Positions 1-6,770 of a stretch of DNA of 17,819 bases are shown one piece after another. The stretch lies in assembly GCA_016709445.1 (NCBI GenBank), contig JADJMV010000005.1, positions 1 to 17,819 on the forward strand, given 5' to 3'. A model generated the notes under the pieces. That model was not told where the DNA came from, did not search any database, and saw only the letters and a program-made list of their open reading frames with translations. The stretch comes from Phycisphaerales bacterium (lineage in GTDB: Bacteria > Planctomycetota > Phycisphaerae > Phycisphaerales > UBA1924). The position numbers were made by a program, and so were the translations under genes. Within the stretch, counting starts at the first letter, position 1, and the number at the start of each line of letters is the position of its first letter.

Positions 1-75
1 CCTCCCGCGTGCCGATGTTCTCGAGATGGTCGTGCCCTCGATGGGGCCGTCAATCTCGTTCCGCACCCGAGGAAG

Positions 76-83
76 ATCTCGCA
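76..83 (-). promoter_or_regulatory. possible upstream half of a surface-gene promoter at the window edge
   Basis: The minus strand reads TGCGAGAT here, the same first half as the bipartite element found before five surface-protein genes in this window. A TGCGGAAC follows 11 nt later instead of TTGCGGAGT at the usual spacing, so the second half is imperfect. A GGGAGG that could be a ribosome binding site lies at the extreme left edge on the minus strand. This suggests that another leftward surface-protein gene starts just outside the window. The evidence is weak because one half does not match. Confidence 0.25.
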
Positions 84-100
84 CGTGAGCCGAAGGAATC

Positions 101-997
101 TCAGGGCCTCCCCGGGTCGCGGCTACAGCCAACGCCCCGGCCGGGGAATCCGGTCGGGGCGGTGCTCAGCAACCCGGCGATCGGCCGGGGCGGCTTAGGT
201 GGGATGGTGGGGCCCGGATCAGAGCGCGTTGGGACGCGGCGCCGGGGCGGGGCGAAGTCGCCGCGAAGCCTGAAGTGGCAGCGACGCCGGGTAGCAACGA
301 GGCCCGCTAGGCCGAGGGCGGACCAGCGGCTCCGGGTGTCGGCGTCACGTGGATCTTGCCGCTGAAGATGATGCCCTCGCCAAATCCCGCGTCGCGGTAG
401 TAGTAAGTAGTTCTGCCCGGTGTTCACCATGCCGGTGATGTTCTGGGTGTGGGTGGTGGGGATCCGGGGAAATTGAAGCCGACGTACTGGTACCCGGCCG
501 CGCGCCCCGTTGATGTAGAGCCCGTCAGGGGTTCGGTCCGCCGTGAGACCCAGTCGCCGAGCATGTCGTCGACGCCGCCCTCAAGTGAGCACGGCGTTCG
601 TGATCCCCCACCGTGTTGATCCAGAAGGGCACCGCGTAGAGCACCGAGCCCGCCGTGCCGTAGCCGGAGGAGTCCGCCGTCCAGTTGATCCACCGCGCGG
701 CGAATCGCTCCAACAGCGGTGACGCCCCATCCACGGCGAGACCGGCTGCACGACCATGGCCCGCCGGGGCCGGTGCTGGTGGCGGCAGAAGTCTGCGGCT
801 GTGAACGCGGTTCCGAGGACGGGCGCTCCGCCCGGATTGCCCCACAGGTTATTCGGACGATGTCGTCGAGCGAGCCGGGGTGCCGAATCTGCCGCCGGTC
901 TAGCCGCTGCGGAACTGGACGAGCTCGGCACGAGCCGCGGAACCGAACGCAGGCAGGACGAGCGGGAGGACACTGAGGCGATGCGACGGAAAGTCAC
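101..997 (-). CDS. PEP-CTERM-type secreted protein, unknown function, frameshifted
   Basis: This is a predicted exported protein anchored through a C-terminal sorting tail; its function is not recognised. The start chosen is GTG at 997, preceded by AGAAGGAG 7 nt upstream. The N-terminus is a signal peptide containing VLPLVLPAFGSAARA. Recognisable segments then alternate between frames: NNLWGNPGGAPVLG, ARWINWTADSSGYGTAG, GLYING, GYQYVGFNFPG and TPTPGAAG. They end in the anchor helix and basic tail LGLAGLVATRRR near 285-325. At least four frameshifts break the gene. The frame of the tail runs to a stop at 101, but a hairpin at 134-160 suggests the true stop lies earlier, perhaps 195-265. It has its own upstream element at 1086-1114, so it is probably transcribed alone. 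Confidence 0.6.
134..160 (-). terminator. hairpin terminator after the first surface gene
   Basis: Arms 134-144 and 150-160 pair over 11 bp with one G-U wobble and a 5-nt loop. On the minus strand the stem is followed by GTTGGCTGT, which is only mildly T-rich. It lies just past the PEP-CTERM tail of the gene starting at 997, as expected for its terminator. Confidence 0.45.
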
Positions 998-1085
998 GGG
1001 AATCTCCTTCTGCCCTTGAGCGGGGGGGGCCCCGGGTGGGCGGTGCGTCGACCGTCCGGCACTGTGCGTGCGGCATTCCACCACC

Positions 1086-1114
1086 ACTCCAATCCGGTTG
1101 AGGCAATCTCGCCG
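1086..1114 (-). promoter_or_regulatory. bipartite promoter-like element, gene starting at 997
   Basis: On the minus strand this reads CGGCGAGAT, 15 nt, then GGAGT. GAGAT-N15-GGAGT is identical in the leaders of the genes starting at 2829, 4302 and 5731. The GGAGT ends 88 nt before the GTG start. A CCGGAC box lies between it and the gene, as in other leaders, but no clean 3-nt-loop inverted repeat is visible here. The 15-nt spacing fits ECF-type promoters; the role is inferred. Confidence 0.5.
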
Positions 1115-1134
1115 TGGTGGGAGCGAGACTCCGC

Positions 1135-1184
1135 TGCGTGTGCGTGTGCGTGTGCGTGTGCGTGTGCGTGTGCGTGTGCGTGTG
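1135..1184. repeat. hexamer tandem repeat (TGCGTG)8, alternating pyrimidine-purine tract
   Basis: Eight perfect copies of TGCGTG occupy 1135-1182, and TG continues the pattern to 1184. All 50 bases alternate strictly between pyrimidine and purine, which is the pattern that favours left-handed Z-DNA. The tract lies between the end of the gene at 1207-1891 and the promoter-like element of the gene starting at 997. It is outside any supported coding sequence; dipeptide-repeat readings through it on either strand are artefacts. Confidence 0.9.
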
Positions 1185-1202
1185 GGGCAAGGGTTTCTGC
1201 CC
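1185..1202 (-). terminator. small hairpin after the gene at 1207-1891
   Basis: GGGCA at 1185-1189 pairs with TGCCC at 1198-1202 around an 8-nt loop, starting 4 nt past the inferred stop codon. There is no T tract, so termination is uncertain. The stem directly abuts the hexamer repeat. Confidence 0.3.
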
Positions 1203-1206
1203 GGGC

Positions 1207-1891
1207 TCAGCGTCGGCGCCCGGCGGGCGGCCGCCAGGCCAGTCAGGCCGGGCAGGCTGCACGCGCGGGGGCAGGAAGGAGATGGATGTCGTCGAGGGCC
1301 ATGTAGCTGGCGTGCGTCGTGTTCGGGTCAAGCTGCGCGACGAACTCGAAAGGTGGCGGGAAGGGGTTGGGCGCGATGAAGGTGATCGATCGGCTTTCCC
1401 AGGTGAGGCGGTGTTCTGCGAGAACGTGCCGATGAGGTTCCCGTTCAGCACGCATCCACCTCGCCGCGCTTCCACGAATAGGGCCCGCCGTGGGGATCCT
1501 TGCCCAGATCGTCGACGGCCATGCAGGCCGAGAGCGTGTAGGCCTGACCGGGTTCAGGGGCGCCCGTGGTCTGGGCGAGACGATTCGTTGAACCCGCCGA
1601 ACGCGGGGAGGCCGCGAAGCCGATGAACCGGTCGCCCTGGCAGGCGACCATGCCCTTGAACATGTTGTCGTAGGCCGGAATGCCGCCGATGTTCCAGCCG
1701 TCGGCCCCGGTGTTGTCGTAGAGGTCGGGGTGAGGTTGGTCGCGGCCATGGCGAGGCGTGCCGGCCAAGATGTTCGGGCCACCGGAATATGCCAAGCCGG
1801 TTTCAAGCTGCCATTCAAGATCTGTTCGAGGCCCGGTGCGGCCACGCCAGCGAAGGACGAGCACTACGAGCCTGGAGACGTTGCGAGACAT
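1207..1891 (-). CDS. PEP-CTERM-type secreted protein, paralogue of the next gene, frameshifted
   Basis: A predicted exported, C-terminally anchored protein of about 228 residues. The ATG at 1891 is preceded by GGGAGGTG. It is a tandem paralogue of the gene at 2133-2829 and shares DNTGADGWNIGGIP, YDNMFKGMVACQG, RFIGFAA, YTLSACM, WESRSI and FEFVAQLDP. The fold is probably a beta-sandwich like other NGSFET-type (DUF642-like) surface proteins; ligand unknown. As read, the main frame stops early. Removing one G from the run at 1219-1221 turns the end into GLAAARRRRR followed by a stop at 1207-1209, restoring a normal PEP-CTERM tail. Several more one-base shifts occur, for example near 1440-1450 and 1590. 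This copy is more damaged than its paralogue, and its leader has a hairpin at 1930-1946 but no clear bipartite element. Confidence 0.65.
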
Positions 1892-1929
1892 CAAACACCT
1901 CCCGAGCGTTGTTTGTGGTGATCCGGGTT

Positions 1930-1946
1930 CGCTCGACGATCGAGCG
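1930..1946 (-). promoter_or_regulatory. leader inverted repeat, gene starting at 1891
   Basis: CGCTCGA (1930-1936) and TCGAGCG (1940-1946) are perfect 7-bp arms around a 3-nt loop, 38 nt before the start codon. The minus strand has CCGGACC just before it, as in the leader of the paralogue. It matches the position and loop size of hairpins before the genes at 2829, 4302, 5731 and 6689. Confidence 0.5.
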
Positions 1947-2073
1947 GTCCGGCACCTCTTGGAGCGGAGGATCGGGCCGGACTCACGGTGGGGAGAAATG
2001 TTCTGGGTCGGCGGGGGGGTCAAAGTTCAGACGCACGACGCGGACACCACCACGCGACGACATTCGCTGGACA

Positions 2074-2095
2074 CGCCGCCCGGATGCGGGCGACG
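2074..2095 (-). terminator. hairpin terminator after the gene at 2133-2829
   Basis: Arms 2074-2082 (CGCCGCCCG) and 2087-2095 pair over 9 bp with one wobble and a 4-nt loop, 37 nt past the stop. It resembles the GCCGCC/GGCGGC hairpins at 2971, 4453 and 5880. The tail is not T-rich. Confidence 0.5.
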
Positions 2096-2132
2096 TTCCG
2101 GACGTGCGAGGCGTGGAGCAGGCTGGCGGCGG

Positions 2133-2829
2133 TCAGGCCCTACGGCGACGGCGGGCAGCGGCCAGCCCCGTCAGGCCGAGCAGGGAGATAGAAGTCGGGG
2201 CAGGCACCGAGATGGAGTCGAGGGCGATGTAGCTCGAGGCAGAGTTGGTCGGATCAAGCTGGGCGACAAACTCGAGCGTTGCCGGCCCAGAAGCTTGCGC
2301 CCGTGAAGAGGATCGATCGGCTTTCCCATTGCTTGGAGAGGGTGTTCTGCGTGAATGTGCCGATCAGGCTGCTGTTCAGATAGACGTTGACCTCGCCGCG
2401 CCCCGAGTAAGGCCCGCCAAACGGGATCGCGTTGCCCGAGTCATCCGCGGCGATGCACGCGGAGAGCGTGTATTGCTGGCCGGCGACCAGGGGCGCCGTC
2501 GTCTGCTCGAACGCCTCATTGAGGCCGCCGAACGATGTCGTGGCAGCGAAGCCGATGAAGCGATTGCCCTGACAGGCGACCATTCCCTTGAACATGTTGT
2601 CGTAGACGGGTATGCCACCGATGTCCCAGCCGTCCGCTCCGCTGTTATCGTACATGTCTGGCGTGTAGCTGGTGGCGACCCAAGGTGACGGGGTGCCCGC
2701 GGTGTAGACGTCGGGGCCCAGCGGATACACCAAGCCGGTTTCGAAGCTCCCATTGTAGATCTGAGCAAATCCCGGCGCGGCCGCGCCGACAATGGCGAGC
2801 AGAGGCAGTGCGGCGAACTGACGAGACAT
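2133..2829 (-). CDS. PEP-CTERM-type secreted protein with NGSFET motif
   Basis: This is a predicted exported surface protein of about 232 residues. The ATG at 2829 follows AAGGAGAT. Residues 1-23 form a signal peptide (MSRQFAALPLLAIVGAA then PGFAQ). The mature part starts IYNGSFETGLVYP, typical of secreted beta-sandwich proteins resembling DUF642, followed by NSGADGWDIGGIPVYDN, YTLSACIAADDSG and a VNVYLNSSLIGTF strand pair. The last part, TLEFVAQLDPTNSASSYIAL, continues in another frame. It ends VPAPTSISLLGLTGLAAARR plus a basic tail, a PEP-CTERM-like anchor with PAP instead of PEP. One frameshift near 2279-2282 separates the body from the anchor, so a naive reading loses the anchor. It is the better preserved copy of the tandem pair. 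Substrate unknown. Confidence 0.75.
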
Positions 2830-2868
2830 GGTGAATCTCCTTTGGGTTGACATTCGTGTCCGGCCCGT

Positions 2869-2881
2869 CTCGACACTCGAG
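2869..2881 (-). promoter_or_regulatory. leader inverted repeat, gene starting at 2829
   Basis: CTCGA and TCGAG arms of 5 bp surround the 3-nt loop CAC, 39 nt before the start codon and 17 nt after the GGAGT element. It is the shortest member of the series, and its support comes from conserved position and loop size. Confidence 0.45.
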
Positions 2882-2898
2882 CGTGGTCCGGCTCAACA

Positions 2899-2927
2899 AC
2901 TCCGACGCAAGGGACGAGATCTCGCAG
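2899..2927 (-). promoter_or_regulatory. bipartite promoter-like element, gene starting at 2829
   Basis: The minus strand reads CTGCGAGAT, 15 nt, GGAGT. The GGAGT ends 69 nt before the start codon. The flanking leader is otherwise unlike that of the genes starting at 4302 and 5731, so the shared 14 fixed positions look selected and not merely recently copied. The role as an ECF-type -35/-10 pair is inferred. Confidence 0.55.
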
Positions 2928-2970
2928 CGATCACAGGCGAAATCCCGTGAGCACCGCCCGCGAACAACAC

Positions 2971-2990
2971 GCCGCCCGGGTCGGGGCGGC
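2971..2990 (-). terminator. GCCGCC-type terminator after the gene at 3029-4302
   Basis: Arms 2971-2977 (GCCGCCC) and 2984-2990 (GGGCGGC) pair perfectly over a 6-nt loop, 38 nt past the stop. The minus strand continues GTGTTGTTCG. The same stem and tail occur at 4453 and 5880. Confidence 0.6.
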
Positions 2991-3028
2991 ATGCCGAGAG
3001 ACAAAGAGGGAGGAGATGGTGCTTTCGG

Positions 3029-4302
3029 TCAGAGTCGGCGCCTCCTTCCGGTGACGAGCCCGCCGAGCCCGAGGAGGGCGAGTGAGCCGGGCGCCGGGAT
3101 GCTGAGGCTCCACCCGGTGGTCTGGCCGAGCGGGTTGGAGCCCCAGCCGACGAGCACGGAGCCATCGGCTGAGACGCCGGTGACGGCGCCGAGCTGCCAG
3201 CCGCCGAGCCCGGAGACGCCGAGGCTGTCGAGGTAGCCCATGAGGTCGTGCTCGATGTAGGTCGAGCCGTCGAGCGCCCAGAACGCGGCCGTCTCGGGGC
3301 CACCGGGCAGGGTGATCGAGCCGCCGACAATGCGGGCATCCTCGGAGAGGGCGTAGACGGCCGAGTCGTGGTCGTCGAGGATGTTGATCTGGCCGTCGCC
3401 GTTGATGTCGCCGCCGTCGAAGATCCAGGTCTGGCCGGAGGTGATGGCGTAGAGGCCCCCCTTGGAGTTGGAGCGGGTGGTGTTGATACTCCCGTAGCAG
3501 AAGTTGCCGTTGTCGGTCATCCCGGTGAAGAGGACTGCCTGGGCCTCGGCACCGAAAGCAGCCGGCTCGATGGTGAGGATGTCGCCGTCGGTCCAGATGG
3601 CCCCCTTGGCGTGGGTGAGGTGCTCGCCGTCACCCTGGGCCATGGGGATGTCGGAGGTGCCGCCGCAGGCAAGGCGTCCGTCGAGGGAGACACCCCAGGT
3701 CTCGGAGGCGCGGGTGCCAGGGAGCGTGGGCCGGAGCACGCATCCGCCGGGGTTCCAGGCGGCCGCGAATCGGGACTCGCCGTTGCCGTCGAGGTTGTCG
3801 AAGAGGGTGCCTCCGATGATGGATCCGTCGGCGTTGGCGGCGTGGGCTGCCGAGTCGGCGCCGAAGGAGTTGGAGAGGTCGGTGACGACGCCGGGATAGC
3901 CGCCGGTGGTGTCCCAGACCGCCGCCTTGCCGCCGGGGTCTTCCTGATGACTATATCAATACCTGGGAATGGTCTGGGCCCGTCCGGGCCTTCCGGCGGG
4001 GCTGGGTCGGAACTGGTAGCTAACGACATCCTGATACTCGCCATCGTCGCCGACGGGCTGGGGCATCTCGGAGTAGGTGCCATCGAGCCAGAGTCCGGCG
4101 CTCTGGTAGACTTGGACCCCCCTCTCGTTAATCGCCCTGTACGGGATGACAATGTCGCCGCCCGAGCCGACGATACCGATGGGCCGCATCTCGATGGCGT
4201 CGGGGGGAGTTCGAGGCCGGTGAAAGTTGGGCTGAACTGGGCCATCGCGGGGGCGGCGGCGCGAGCGCGGCGAGAACAAAGAGCGGTTGCGTTGCGAGTC
4301 AT
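3029..4302 (-). CDS. HAF-repeat-like PEP-CTERM-type surface protein with a calcium-loop motif
   Basis: A predicted exported protein of about 424 residues. The ATG at 4302 (MTRNAT) follows AGGAGAT. After a hydrophobic signal sequence come repeated blocks of the form W..GG...L....A...NADGSIIGG and VTGVSADGSVLVGWG, as in HAF-type extracellular repeats. About three fifths along is GGDINGDGQINILD, a dockerin or EF-hand-like calcium loop (D-x-N-x-D-G-x-x-N-x-x-D). The end is IPAPGSLALLGLGGLVTGRR plus a basic tail, a PEP-CTERM-like anchor. The C-terminal two thirds (3029 to about 3945) read in one frame. Frameshifts occur near 3950 and 4215 and inside the signal peptide. It is a tandem paralogue of the gene at 4516-5731. 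Its role is unknown; surface adhesion or matrix formation is an inference from the family. Confidence 0.75.
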
Positions 4303-4342
4303 GCGGGATCTCCTGAATACCAGATCGCCGTTGGTCATCGCA

Positions 4343-4357
4343 GACCGACTCTCGGTC
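4343..4357 (-). promoter_or_regulatory. leader inverted repeat, gene starting at 4302
   Basis: GACCGA and TCGGTC arms surround a 3-nt loop, 40 nt before the start and 14 nt after GGAGT. The arms could extend to 9 bp with two mismatches; the homologous copy at 5767-5787 is a perfect 9-bp stem. Confidence 0.55.
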
Positions 4358-4371
4358 CACAGTTCACGAGG

Positions 4372-4400
4372 ACTCCGCGACAACCAGATGGATCTCACAG
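4372..4400 (-). promoter_or_regulatory. bipartite promoter-like element, gene starting at 4302
   Basis: The minus strand reads CTGTGAGAT, 15 nt, GGAGT, ending 69 nt before the start codon. It is part of the leader duplicated at 5761-5856. The function as a promoter is inferred from recurrence and spacing. Confidence 0.55.
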
Positions 4401-4452
4401 CGCACGTGCGGAATTGGCTTGCTTCCTTGCATGAGTCTGTTCATGCGCAAGA

Positions 4453-4481
4453 ACACGCCGCCCGGGTCAAGCGCGGCGTGT
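4453..4481 (-). terminator. GCCGCC-type terminator after the gene at 4516-5731
   Basis: ACACGCCGC (4453-4461) and GCGGCGTGT (4473-4481) are perfect 9-bp arms around an 11-nt loop, 34 nt past the inferred stop. The minus strand continues TTCTTG. The stem and position match the hairpins at 2971 and 5880. Confidence 0.65.
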
Positions 4482-4515
4482 CGAGAGACCATGAGAGAGG
4501 AGATGGTGTGTTTGC

Positions 4516-5731
4516 TCAGTGGGCGCCTTCTTCCGGCGATGAAGCCTCCGAGCGCGAGCAGCGCGGCGCTCCCGGGAGCGGGGATCGTCGCCGCCCAGGG
4601 CTCGGCCTTCCCGGCCGGGTTGTAGCCCCAGCCGGAGAGTACGGCCCCGTCGGCCGAGACTCCGGTCACCTCGCTCAGGTGCCAGCCGTCAAGACCCGAC
4701 GCACCGAGATCTCTCAGGTAGGTTCCCAGGTCGTGCGCGGCGTAGGCCGATCCGTCGAGGCTCAGAGGGTCGCGGTCTCCTCGCCACCGAGGGGTGATCG
4801 AGCCGCCGACGACCGAGCCGTCGCCGGAGAGGGCGTAGGCGGCCGAGCTATGCCAGTCGCGGATGTCGATCTGGCCGTCACCGTTGATGTCCCCGCCGTC
4901 GAGGCGGGTGTACTCGCCCGAACCGATCGAGTAGAGCCCGCCCTTGGCGAGCGCGTAGGTGGTGTCGACGCTGACCAGCGCGACGCGGCCGTCGGCCGAG
5001 AGCGCGGTGAGTGCAAGCGAGATTGCGTCCGGCCCGGCGACCGAACTCTCTACGACGGTGAAGCCGTCGTTCGTCCAGATGATGCCCTTGGATTTCAGCG
5101 CCGGCTTCGTCTTGGGCTGGTCGGAGGGCGTGCCGTTTTTCGCCGATTGCACCCAGCGCGATGTCGCCGGCAAGCGAGGTATCCCAGACTTCGGAGGAAC
5201 GCGTGCCCTCCGGGACGGGCAGCAGTTCGGCCTGGCCCCCATCGCCACTGGGCAGCGTGACGCGAGACGCCGAAGCCGTCGAGGTCGCCGTAGAGCGCGC
5301 CGCCGGTGACCCGGCCGTCACTGCTGACACTGGTCGCCCAGCCCTGGGCACCGAACGGGTTGGTCAGCTCGATCGCGACACCCACGCCGCCACCAGAGCG
5401 ATCCCACAGGACGGGCTCGATGCGCCCAAGGCGCCGCTTGTACACCGCGCCGTACGAGTCCTCCGGGCCAGCGAGACCGAGCACGCCAACATCGGTATCG
5501 TCCGGCCCCATGGGGATCTCGTAGACCGCGTCGGTCAGCCAGTCCCAGACGCCGCCGACGCGATCGCCGGCGTTAGCCTCCCCCTCGAACGCGATCCCGT
5601 GGGATGCAGTGTTGGAGCGGCCCTCGTTGTAGTTCTTCTCCGCGACGTTCATGCGGGTGAACCCTGCGCAGAAGCAGCGCAGTGGAACCGGCGAGCGCGA
5701 GCAGAGGGACGATGGTTGCATTGCGAGTCAT
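4516..5731 (-). CDS. HAF-repeat-like PEP-CTERM-type surface protein, tandem paralogue
   Basis: A predicted exported protein of about 405 residues. The ATG at 5731 (MTRNATIVPLLALAG) follows CAGGAGC. Visible segments are HAF-like blocks (VWDWLTDAVYEIPMGPDD, WATSVSSDGRVTGGALYG, ALTALSADGRVALVS, VTGVSADGAVLSGWG) and the calcium-loop motif GGDINGDGQIDIRD. The anchor is IPAPGSAALLALGGFIAGRR. As read, the frame continues past the anchor to 4364. Deleting one C from the run opposite 4521-4523 gives RRRH and a stop at 4516-4518, the position expected from its paralogue at 3029-4302. Other shifts lie near 5140, 5260 and 5680. The similarity to the paralogue runs through the calcium loop, the last HAF block and the anchor, with scattered substitutions. 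Confidence 0.75.
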
Positions 5732-5766
5732 GGGGCGCTCCTGAGTGCTGAGTGACATTCGTCATC

Positions 5767-5787
5767 GTGGACCGACTCTCGGTCCAC
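5767..5787 (-). promoter_or_regulatory. leader inverted repeat, gene starting at 5731
   Basis: GTGGACCGA and TCGGTCCAC are perfect 9-bp arms around a 3-nt loop, 35 nt before the start and 11 nt after GGAGT. If transcription starts about 7 nt after GGAGT, this hairpin sits almost at the 5' end of the mRNA. Confidence 0.6.
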
Positions 5788-5798
5788 GGTTCACGGGG

Positions 5799-5827
5799 AC
5801 TCCGCAATCGCACTACGGATCTCACAG
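5799..5827 (-). promoter_or_regulatory. bipartite promoter-like element, gene starting at 5731
   Basis: The minus strand reads CTGTGAGAT, 15 nt, GGAGT, ending 67 nt before the start codon. It is one of five such elements before surface-protein genes in this window. Confidence 0.55.
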
Positions 5828-5879
5828 CGCACTTGCGGAATAGGTTGCTTTCTTGCGTGACCCTGCTCCAGCGCAACAA

Positions 5880-5904
5880 CACGCCGCCCGAGGTGGGCGG
5901 CGTG
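5880..5904 (-). terminator. GCCGCC-type terminator after the gene at 5941-6689
   Basis: CACGCCGCCC (5880-5889) and GGGCGGCGTG (5895-5904) are perfect 10-bp arms around a 5-nt loop, 36 nt past the stop. The minus strand continues TTGTTGCG. This is the best-formed member of the terminator series. Confidence 0.7.
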
Positions 5905-5940
5905 TCGGAGCGCGGGGAGAGGAGACCCGTTCCTTCCAGT

Positions 5941-6689
5941 TTAGGTCCGTCGGCGTTGCGCCGCGACGAGGCCACCGAGCCCCAGCAAGGCTAACGATCC
6001 GGAAGCGGGGACGTACGACACGGTAAAGTCCAGCCCGGTCGAATCGCCATAGAAGTTCCCGTTGGAGCCGAAGCCGACTGCCGCGTCGATCGTGTCGAGC
6101 GGATTGAGCCACATCACAAAGGTTCCGCTCGACTCGGTGTTGTGGTAGCCCGTGATGTTGCTGGACCACACGCTGGCGTTGTTTACCAGGAGATGGACGT
6201 CGGTGAGGTTCCTGTGACATAGTCCTGACCAATGAAGTCGGCACTGAACGTATAGGTCGCGGCGACGGGGGCGGTGAAGCGGGCGATCGAGTATTCGCCG
6301 AACTCGCCGGGATGCAGCACGAGCTGCCCCGGATCGACATCGACGGAGTTTCCATAGAAGATCGTCGAGCTGGTGGGATTGTGGAATGCCCCCGGGAGGA
6401 TGGGGCCCGACGCCGTTGCCCAATAGTCGAGACCATAAGTACTCCCGTTGGACGACTCGAGAATGAACGGGGAGCTGCCCAGGTTGGGGTATTCCGATCC
6501 GAACGACCAGACCCCGTTGGGGTTGCTGGAGGCCGAGAAGTCGCTCGCGGCGTTCTTGACAATCGCCGCCGATACCGGCGGGCCGAGGGTAGCCAACCCC
6601 GCAGCGCCGGCAAGGAGCGCTCGGGTGAGATGCCGGGGGGCGGGGTGCGAGTGGAGGCGGGCTGCGGCGGATGGGACGGACTGGCTCAT
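5941..6689 (-). CDS. PEP-CTERM-type secreted protein
   Basis: A predicted exported protein of about 249 residues. The ATG at 6689 (MSQSVPSAAARLHSH) has AAGGAA upstream. A basic stretch then the hydrophobic ALLAGAAGLATLGPPVSAA forms the signal peptide. The mature part has beta-rich segments such as NPNGVWSFGSEYP, STYGLDYWATASGPIL, VDVDPGQLVLHPG, ATYTFSADFIGQDYVTG and LLVNNASVWSSNITG, typical of jelly-roll surface proteins that pair with sorting tails. The anchor is VPASGSLALLGLGGLVAAQR plus a basic tail, with PAS in place of PEP. One frameshift near 6205-6215 splits the body from the anchor. The gene follows the kinase gene in the same direction after a 166-nt gap with its own upstream element, so independent transcription is likely. 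Confidence 0.75.
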
Positions 6690-6738
6690 CTTGCATTCCT
6701 TGGTTCGGGCGACGGCGCGGCGTCGGGAGGCGGTCAGC

Positions 6739-6757
6739 CGTCGCGACACTCGCGACG
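6739..6757 (-). promoter_or_regulatory. leader inverted repeat, gene starting at 6689
   Basis: CGTCGCGA and TCGCGACG are perfect 8-bp arms around a 3-nt loop, 49 nt before the start codon and 13 nt after GGAGT. The stem sequence is unrelated to the other leader hairpins while geometry is conserved. Confidence 0.55.
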
Positions 6758-6770
6758 TCTTCCCGCCGGT

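Larger units (their letters stand above)
4334..4430 (-). repeat. duplicated leader, copy 1 (matches 5761-5856)
   Basis: This leader of the gene starting at 4302 aligns almost end to end with 5761-5856. Shared blocks on the minus strand include ATTCCGCA, GTGCGCTGTGAGATCC, GCGGAGTCC, CGTGAAC and the GACCGA hairpin. The duplication therefore included regulatory DNA as well as the gene. Confidence 0.8.
5761..5856 (-). repeat. duplicated leader, copy 2 (matches 4334-4430)
   Basis: This is the second copy of the roughly 96-bp leader. It keeps the bipartite element and the GACCGA hairpin. Differences concentrate between the two element halves and outside the stem. Confidence 0.8.

Noticed and set aside
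1135..1184. CRISPR-like array
   Set aside because: The unit is a contiguous 6-bp repeat with no spacers.
1016..1626. Plus-strand reading frames with Arg-Val, Ala-Cys or Cys-Val repeats
   Set aside because: They are translations of the (TGCGTG)8 tract in three frames; no start signals or conserved flanking protein support them.
3248..5260. A 670-codon open reading frame on the plus strand
   Set aside because: It lies antisense to two well-supported surface-protein genes, has a Gly/Val/Asp-rich low-complexity composition, and shows no ribosome binding site or family motif. Long antisense frames are common in GC-rich genes with strong third-position bias.
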